Part shown: positions 50,801 to 61,341 of the stretch, piece after piece | Position numbering within the stretch: the stretch's first letter is position 1 | Layout: the number at the start of each line of letters is the position of its first letter | Source: Taudactylus pleione | Lineage: Eukaryota > Chordata > Amphibia > Anura > Myobatrachidae | Length of the DNA stretch: 64,000 nt | Assembly: GCA_031769625.1 (NCBI GenBank) | Contig: JAUIMM010000135.1 | Span: forward strand, 9,537,501-9,601,500 | Reading direction: 5' to 3' | Translations under genes and position numbers: made by a program | Notes under the pieces: generated by a model | What the model saw: only the letters and a program-made list of their open reading frames with translations | Database searches by the model: none | Told to the model about the DNA's origin: nothing

Positions 50801-52605
50801 CATACATTATAACATTCTAATATACATTCTAACATCCATTATATCATTCTAACATCCTTTATAACATTCTAACATAGATTCTAACATTCTAATATACATT
50901 CTAACATCCATAATAACATTCTAACATACATTATAAACATTCTAATATACATTCTAACATCCATTATAACATTCTATCATACATTTCAACAATCTAATAT
51001 ACATTATAACATCCATTATAACATGCTAACATACATTATAACATTCTAACATAAATTCTAACATTCTAATACACATTCTAACATCCATTCTAACATTCTA
51101 ACATCCATTCTAACATTCTAATATACATTCTAACATCCATTCTAACATCAAAACATCCATTTTAACAAATTAATATATATTATAACATCCATTATAATAT
51201 TCTAACATCCATTATAATATTCTAATATATATTCTAACATCCATTATAACATTCTAAAATACATTATAACATTCTAATATACATTCTAACATGCATTCTA
51301 ACATACATTATAACATTCTAATATACATTATAACATTCTAATAGACATTATAACATCCATTATAACATTATAACATGCATGATAACATTCTAATATACAT
51401 TCTAATATCCATTTTAACATTCTAACATACATTATAACATTCTAATATACATTCTAACATCAATTATAACATTCTAACATACATTATAACAATCTAATAT
51501 ACATTATAACATCCATTATGACATTCTGACATACATTATAACAATCTATTATACATTCTAACATCCATTATAACATTCTAAAATACATTATAACATTTTA
51601 ATATACATTCTTTCATACATTATAACATTCTAGTATACATTCTAACATCCATTATAACATTCTAACAAACATTATAACAATCTAAAATACATTCTAACAT
51701 CCATTATAACATTCTAACATACATTATAACTTTCTAAAATACATTCTATCATCCATTATAACATTCTAACATCCATAGTAACATTCTAACATACATTCTA
51801 ACATTCTAATATACATTCTATCATCCATTATAACATTCTAACATACATTCTAACATTCTAATATACATTCTAAAATCAATTATAACATTCTAACATCCAT
51901 TTTTACATTCTAATATACATTATAACATCCATTATAATATTCTAAAATCCATTATAACATTCTAATATACATTCTTACATCCATTATAACATTCTAACAT
52001 ACATTATAACATTCTAATATACATTCTATCATGCATTATAACATTCTACCATCCATTCTAACATTCTAATATACATTAAAACATTCATTATAACATTCTA
52101 ACATCCATTATAACATTCTAATATACATTCTAACATCCATTATAACATTCTAACATACATTATAACATTCTAATATACATTCTAATATCCATTATAACAT
52201 TCTAACATACATTATAACATTCTAAAATACATTCTAACATCCATTATAACATTCTAACTTACATTATAACATTCTAATATATATTATAACATCCATTATA
52301 ACATTCTAACATACATTACAACATTCTAATATACATTATAGCATTCTAATATACATTATAACATTCTAATATACATTCTAACATACATTCTAACATTCTA
52401 TTATACATTCTAACATCCACTCTAACATTCTAACATCCATTCTAACATTCTAATATACATTCTAACTTCCATTATAACATCAAAACATCCATTTTAACAT
52501 TCTAATAAATATTATAACATCCATTATAAGATTCTAACATCCGTTATAACATTCTAACATCCATTATAATATTCTAATATACATTCTAACATCCATTATA
52601 AGATT
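47837..52605. repeat. Domain IV, 4.77-kb unit, copy 1
   Basis: CTAAAATACACTATAAC at 47,837 recurs at 52,606 (offset 4,769). CTAGTAAAAATCATT at 48,401 recurs as CTAGTAAAAGTCATT at 53,170 (4,769). The offset rises to 4,776 by 49,061, falls to 4,724 by 50,006, and then to 4,612 by 50,345. The steps of -52 and -112 are whole-subunit losses in the second copy. The stretch from about 50,931 to 51,660 in this copy matches 28,551-29,280 of domain III at a constant offset of 22,380 (TTATAAACAT at 50,931; TTATGACATTCTGAC at 51,516), so it contains related domain III sequence. Confidence 0.75.
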
Positions 52606-55545
52606 CTAAAATACACTATAACATTCTAATATACATTCTAGCATGCATTCTATCATACATTATAACATTCTAAAATACATTATAACATCCATTATAACAT
52701 TATAACATCCATTCTAACATTCTAATATACATTAAAGCATCCATTCTAACATTCTAACATCAATTCTAACTTCCATTCTAACATTCTAAAATCCATAATA
52801 ACATTCTAACATACAAAATAACATTCTAATATACATTCTAACATCCATTCTAACATTATAACATCAATTATAACATTCTAATATACATTATAACATTCTA
52901 ATAGACATTATAACATCCATTATAACATTCTAACATACATGATAACATTCTAATATACATTATAATATCCATTTTAACATTCTAACATACATTATAACAT
53001 TCTAATATACATTCTAACATCCATTATAACAATCTAATATACATTCTAACATCCATTATAACATTCTAACATACATTCTAACAATCTATTATACATTCTA
53101 ACATCCATTCTAACATTCTAAAATACATTATAACATTCTAATATACATTCTAACATACATTATAACATTCTAGTAAAAGTCATTATAACATCCATTATAA
53201 ACATTCTAACATACATTATAACATTGTAACATACATTATAACATTCTAATATACATTCAAACATCCATTATAACATTCTAACATACATTACAACAATCTA
53301 ATATACATTATAACATCCATTATAACATGCTAACATACATTAAAACATTCTAAACATAAATTCTAACATTCTAATATACATTCTAACATCCATTCTAACA
53401 TTCTAACATCCATTCTAACATTCTAATATACATTCTAACATCCCATTATAACATCAAAACATCCATTTTAACAATCTAATATATATTATAACATCCATTG
53501 TAATATTCTAACATCCTTTATAATATTCTAATAGACATTCTAACATCCATTATAACATTCTCAAAAATACACTATAACATTCTAATATACATTCTAACAT
53601 GCATTCTAACATACATTATAACATTCTAATATACAATATAACATCCATTATAACATTATAACATCCATTCTAACATTCTAATATACATTAAAACATCAAT
53701 TCTAACATTCTAACATCAATTCTAACTTCCATTCTATCATTCTAAAATCCATAATAACTTTCTAACATACATTATAACATTCTAATATACATTCTAACAT
53801 CCATTCTAACATTCTAACCATCCCATTATAACATTCTAATAGACATTATAACACTCCATTATAACAATATTACATGCATGATAACATTCTAATATACATT
53901 CTAATATCCATTTTAACATTCTAACATACATTATAACATTCAAATATACATTCTAACATCCATTATAACATTCTAACATACATTATAACAATATATTATA
54001 CATTCTAACATCCATTATAACATTCTAAAATACATTATAACATTCTAGTATACATTCTAACATCCATTATAACATTCTAACATACATTATATCATTGTAA
54101 CATACATTATAACATTCTAATATACATTCTAACATCCATTATAACATTCTAACATACATTATAACAATCTAAAATACATTCTAACATCCTTTATAACATT
54201 CTAACATACATTATAACTTTCTAATATACATTCTAAAATCCATTATAACATTCTAACATCCATAATAACATTCTAACATACATTCTAACATTCTAATATA
54301 CATTCTAAAATCCATTGTAACATTCTAACATACATTCTTACATTCTAATATACATTCTAAAATCAATTATAACATTCTAACATCCATTTTTACATTCTAA
54401 TATACATTATAACATCCATTATAATATTCTAACATCCATTATAACATTCTAATATACATTCTAACATGCATTCTAACATACATTATAACATTCTAATATA
54501 CAATATAACATCCCTTATAACATTAAAACATCCATTCTAACATTCTAATATACATTAAAACATCAATTCTAACATTCTAACATCAATTCTAACTTCCATT
54601 CTATCATTCTAAAATCCATAATAACATTCTAACATACATTATAACATTCTAATATACATTCTAACATCCATAATAACATTCTAACATACATTCTTACATT
54701 CTAACATAAATTCTAACATTCTAATATACATTCAATCATCCATTATAACATTCAAATATACATTCTAACATCCATTATAACATTCTATCATACATTATAA
54801 CAATCTAATATACATTCTAACATCCATTATAACATTCTAACATACATTCTAACATTCTAATATACATTCTAACATACATTATAACATTCTAGTATACATT
54901 ATAACATCCATTCTAACATTCTAACATACATTCTAACATTCTAATATACATTGTAACATCATTTCTAACATTCTAACATACATTCTAACATTCTAATATA
55001 CATTCTAACATCCATTATAACATTCTAACATACATTATAACATTCTAAAATACATTCTAACATCCATTATATCATTCTAACATCCATAATAACATTCTAA
55101 CATAGATTCTAACAATCTAATATACATTCTAACATCCATAATAACATTCTAACATACATTCTAACATTCTAATATACTTTCTAACATCCTTTAAAACATT
55201 CAAATATACATTCTAACATCCATTATAACATTCTAACATACATTAAAACATTCTATTATACATTCTAACATACATTATATAATTCTATCTTCCATGATAA
55301 CATTCTAACATACATTCTAACATTCTAATATACATTGTAACATCCTTTATAAAATTCTAACATACATTCTAACATTCTAATATACATTCTAACATCCATT
55401 ATAACTTTCTAACATACATTATAACATTCTAATATACATTCTAACATCCATATATCATTCTAACATCCTTTATAACATTCTAACATAGATTCTAACATTC
55501 TAATATACATTCTAACATCCATAATAGCATTCTAACATACATTCT
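52606..55545. repeat. Domain IV, 4.77-kb unit, truncated copy 2
   Basis: This follows copy 1 from 52,606 to about 55,545 with small in-register changes: +20 bp near 52,690, -20 bp near 53,030, about -52 bp near 54,440 and -112 bp between 54,889 and 54,957. It stops matching where copy 1 enters its domain-III-like part (50,931 onward). It also contains a run of single-base insertions at 53,199-53,855, listed separately. Its last ~0.5 kb overlaps the first 2,758-bp unit of domain V. Confidence 0.7.
53199..53855. other. Cluster of single-base insertions that break the 4-bp register
   Basis: Against the matching copy at 48,430-49,080, extra bases sit at about 53,199 (TATAAAC), 53,353 (CTAAACATAAA), 53,442 (CATCCCATT), 53,562 (TCTCAAAAATAC, two extra), 53,818 and 53,822 (TAACCATCCCATT) and 53,854 (ACACTCCATT). 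The offset between copies climbs from 4,769 to 4,776 across this stretch. Most insertions lengthen a run of A or C. The partner copy has one such change of its own (GACAATTATAAC at 49,068). Nowhere else in the window did I see this density. Confidence 0.8.
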
Positions 55546-57778
55546 AACATTCTAAAATACATTCTAACATTCTAATATACATTCAATCATCCATTATAAC
55601 ATTCAAATATACATTCTAACATCCATTATAACATTCTAACATACATTATAACAATCTATTATACATTCTAACATCCATTATAACATTCTAAAATACATTA
55701 TAACATTCTAATATACATTCTATCATACATTATAACATTCTAGTATACATTCTAACATCCATTATAACATTCTAACATACATTATATCATTGTAACATAC
55801 ATTATAACATTCTAATATACATTCTAACATCCATTATAACATTCTAACATACATTATAACAATCTAAAATACATTCTAACATCCTTTATAACATTCTAAC
55901 ATACATTATAACTTTCTAATATACATTCTAAAATCCATTGTAACATTCTAACATCCATAATAACATTCTAACATACATTCTAACATTCTAATATACATTC
56001 TAACATCCATTGTAACATTCTAACATACATTCTAACATTCTAATATACATTCTAAAATCAATTATAACATTCTAACATCCATTTTTACATTCTAATATAC
56101 ATTATAACATCCATTATAATATTCTAACATCCATTATAACATTCTTACATCCATTATAACATTCTAATATACATTCTAACATGCATTCTAACATACATTA
56201 TAACATTCTAATATACAATATAACATCCATTCTATCATTCTAAAATCCATAATAACATTCTAACATACATTATAACATTCTAATATACATTCTAACATCC
56301 ATAATAACATTCTAACATACATTCTTACATTCTAACATAAATTCTAACATTCTAATATACATTCAATCATCCATTATAACATTCAAATATACATTCTAAC
56401 ATCCATTATAACATTCTATCATACATTATAACAATCTAATATACAATCTAACATCCATTATAACATTCTAACATACATTATAACATTCTAATATACATTC
56501 TAACATACATTATAACATTCTAGTATACATTATAACATCCATTCTAACATTCTAACATATATTATAACATTGTAACATCCATAATAACATTCTAACATAC
56601 ATTATAACATTCTAATATACATTCTAACATACATTTTAAAATTCTAACATCCATAATAACATTCTAACATATATTCTAACATTCTAATATACATTGTAAC
56701 ATCATTTCTAACATTCTAACATACATTCTAACATTCTAATATACATTCTAACATCCATTATAACATTCTAACATACATTATAACATTCTAAAATACATTC
56801 TAACATCCAGTATATCATTCTAACATCCATAATAACATTCTAACATAGATTCTAACAATCTAATATACATTCTAACATCCATAATAACATTCTAACATAC
56901 ATTCTAACATTCTAATATACTTTCTAACATCCTTTAAAACATTCAAATATACATTCTAACATCCATTATAACATTATAACATACATTAAAACATTCTAAT
57001 ATACATTCTAACATACATTATATAATTCTATCTTCCATGATAACATTCTAACATACATTCTAACATTCTAATATACATTGTAACATCCTTTATAAAATTC
57101 TAACATACATTCTAACATTCTAATATACATTCTAACATCCATTATAACTTTCTAACATACATTATAACATTCTAATATACATTCTAACATCCATATATCA
57201 TTCTAACATCCTTTATAACATTCTAACATAGATTCTAACATTCTAATATACATTCTAACATCCATAATAACATTCTAACATACATTCTAACATTCTAACA
57301 TACATTCTAACATTCTAATATACATTCAATCATCCATTATAACATTCAAATATACATTCTAACATCCATTATAACATTCTATCATACATTATAACAATCT
57401 AATATACATTCTAACATCCATTATAACATTCTAACATACATTATTACATTCTAATATACATTCTAACATACATTATAACATTCTAGTATACATTATAACA
57501 TCCATTATAACATTCTAACATATATTATAACATTGTAACATCCATAATAACATTCTAACATACATTATAACATTCTAATATACATTCTAACATACATTAT
57601 AAAATTCTAACATCCATAATAACATTCTAACATACATTCTAACATTCTAATATACATTGTAACATCCTTTCTAACATTCTAACATACATTCTAACATTCT
57701 AATATACATTCTAACATCCATTCTAACATTCTAACATACATTATAACATTCTAAAATACATTCTAACATCCATTATAT
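55020..57778. repeat. Domain V, 2,758-bp unit, copy 1
   Basis: CCATATATC at 55,448 recurs at 58,207 and at 57,191 (the other half of the unit), and CTTTAAAAC landmarks at 55,188 and 57,946 agree on a 2,758-bp offset. The unit has two unequal related halves. Landmarks repeat first after 1,743 bp (55,290 to 57,033; 54,957 to 56,700) and then after 1,015-1,016 bp. The left boundary is near 55,020, where agreement with 57,779 fades upstream. Confidence 0.8.
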
Positions 57779-60537
57779 CATTCTAACATACATTATAACA
57801 TTCTAAAATACATTCTAACATCCATTATATCATTCTAACATCCATAATAACATTCTAACATAGATTCTAACAATCTAATATACATTCTAACATCCATAAT
57901 AACATTCTAACATACATTCTAACATTCTAATATACTTTCTAACATCCTTTAAAACATTCAAATATACATTCTAACATCCATTATAACATTCTAACATACA
58001 TTAAAACATTCTATTATACATTCTAACATACATTATATAATTCTATCTTCCATGATAACATTTCTAACATACATTCTAACATTCTAATATACATTGTAAC
58101 ATCCTTTATAAAATTCTAACATACATTCTAACATTCTAATATACATTCTAACATCCATTATAACTTTCTAACATACATTATAACATTCTAATATACATTC
58201 TAACATCCATATATCATTCTAACATCCTTTATAACATTCTAACATAGATTCTAACATTCTAATATACATTCTAACATCCATAATAACATTCTAACATACA
58301 TTCTAACATTCTAACATACATTCTAACATTCTAATATACACTCAATCATCCATTATAACATTCAAATATACATTCTAACATCCATTATAACATTCTAACA
58401 TACATTATAACAATCTATTATACATTCTAACATCCATTATAACATTCTAAAATACATTATAACATTCTAATATACATTCTATCATACATTATAACATTCT
58501 AGTATACATTCTAACATCCATTATAACATTCTAACATACATTATATCATTGTAACATACATTATAACATTCTAATATACATTCTAACATCCATTATAACA
58601 TTCTAACATACATTATAACAATCTAAAATACATTCTAACATCCTTTATAACATTCTAACATACATTATAACTTTCTAATATACATTCTAAAATCCATTAT
58701 AACATTCTAACATCCATAATAACATTCTAACATACATTCTAACATTCTAATATACATTCTAACATCCATTGTAACATTCTAACATACATTCTAACATTCT
58801 AATATACATTCTAAAATCAATTATAACATTCTAACATCCCTTTTTAAATTCTAATATACATTATAACATCCATTATAATATTCTAACATCCATTATAACA
58901 TTCTTACATCCATTATAACATTCTAATATACATTCTAACATGCATTCGAACATACATTATAACATTCTAATATACAATATAACATCCATTCTATCATTCT
59001 AAAATCCATAATAACATTCTAACATACATTATAACATTCTAATATACATTCTAACATCCATAATAACATTCTAACATACATTCTTACATTCTAACATAAA
59101 TTCTAACATTCTAATATACATTCAATCATCCATTATAACATTCAAATATACATTCTAACATCCATTATAACATTCTATCATACATTATAACAATCTAATA
59201 TACAATCTAACATCCATTATAACATTCTAACATACATTATAACATTCTAATATACATTCTAACATACATTATAACATTCTAGTATACATTATAACATCCA
59301 TTCTAACATTCTAACATATATTATAACATTGTAACATCCATAATAACATTCTAACATACATTATAACATTCTAATATACATTCTAACATACATTTTAAAA
59401 TTCTAACATCCATAATAACATTCTAACATACATTCTAACATTCTAATATACATTGTAACATCATTTCTAACATTCTAACATACATTCTAACATTCTAATA
59501 TACATTCTAACATCCATTATAACATTCTAACATACATTATAACATTCTAAAATACATTCTAACATCCATTATATCATTCTAACATCCATAATAACATTCT
59601 AACATAGATTCTAACAATCTAATATACATTCTAACATCCATAATAACATTCTAACATACATTCTAACATTCTAATATACTTTCTAACATCCTTTAAAACA
59701 TTCAAATATACATTCTAACATCCATTATAACATTCTAACATACATTAAAACATTCTAATATACATTCTAACATACATTATATAATTCTATCTTCCATGAT
59801 AACATTCTAACATACATTCTAACATTCTAATATACATTGTAACATCCTTTATAAAATTCTAACATACATTCTAACATTCTAATATACATTCTAACATCCA
59901 TTATAACTTTCTAACATACATTATAACATTCTAATATACATTCTAACATCCATATATCATTCTAACATCCTTTATAACATTCTAACATAGATTCTAACAT
60001 TCTAATATACATTCTAACATCCATAATAACATTCTAACATACATTCTAACATTCTAACATACATTCTAACATTCTAATATACATTCAATCATCCATTATA
60101 ACATTCAAATATACATTCTAACATCCATTATAACATTCTATCATACATTATAACAATCTAATATACATTCTAACATCCATTATAACATTCTAACATACAT
60201 TATTACATTCTAATATACATTCTAACATACATTATAACATTCTAGTATACATTATAACATCCATTATAACATTCTAACATATATTATAACATTGTAACAT
60301 CCATAATAACATTCTAACATACATTATAACATTCTAATATACATTCTAACATACATTATAAAATTCTAACATCCATAATAACATTCTAACATACATTCTA
60401 ACATTCTAATATACATTGTAACATCCTTTCTAACATTCTAACATACATTCTAACATTCTAATATACATTCTAACATCCATTCTAACATTCTAACATACAT
60501 TATAACATTCTAAAATACATTCTAACATCCATTATAT
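57779..60537. repeat. Domain V, 2,758-bp unit, copy 2
   Basis: This copy matches the previous and next units across its length. It carries a private one-base insertion near 58,061 (CATTTCTAAC), which explains why landmarks are 2,758 bp apart before it and 2,759 bp across it. Just before it, a 52-bp unit (57,731-57,782) is exactly repeated at 57,783-57,834. The same doubling is kept one unit later at 60,490 and 60,542. Confidence 0.8.
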
Positions 60538-61341
60538 CATTCTAACATACATTATAACATTCTAAAATACATTCTAACATCCATTATATCATTCTAACAT
60601 CCATAATAACATTCTAACATAGATTCTAACAATCTAATATACATTCTAACATCCATAATAACATTCTAACATACATTCTAACATTCTAATATACTTTCTA
60701 ACATCCTTTAAAACATTCAAATATACATTCTAACATCCATTATAACATTCTAACATACATTAAAACATTCTATTATACATTCTAACATACATTATATAAT
60801 TCTATCTTCCATGATAACATTCTAACATACATTCTAACATTCTAATATACATTGTAACATCCTTTATAAAATTCTAACATACATTCTAACATTCTAATAT
60901 ACATTCTAACATCCATTCTAACATTCTAACATACATTATAACATTCTAAAATACATTCTAACATCCATTATATCATTCTAACATACATTATAACATTCTA
61001 AAATACATTCTAACATCCATTATATCATTCTAACATCCATAATAACATTCTAACATAGATTCTAACAATCTAATATACATTCTAACATCCATAATAACAT
61101 TCTAACATACATTCTAACATTCTAATATACTTTCTAACATCCTTTAAAACATTCAAATATACATTCTAACATCCATTATAACATTCTAACATACATTAAA
61201 ACATTCTATTATACATTCTAACATACATTATATAATTCTATCTTCCATGATAACATTCTAACATACATTCTAACATTCTAATATACATTGTAACATCCTT
61301 TATAAAATTCTAACATACATTCTAACATTCTAATATACATT
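60470..61341. repeat. Nested tandem duplication, 2 x 436 bp
   Basis: TTCCATGATAAC lies at 60,807 and again at 61,243 (436 bp), and the flanking run of CATTATATC, CATAGATTC and CTTTAAAAC variants repeats in the same order. The length 436 equals 8 x 52 + 20, that is, whole subunits. It is absent from the two earlier 2,758-bp units and present again at the end of the window, so it arose in one unit and was then copied. Confidence 0.8.
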
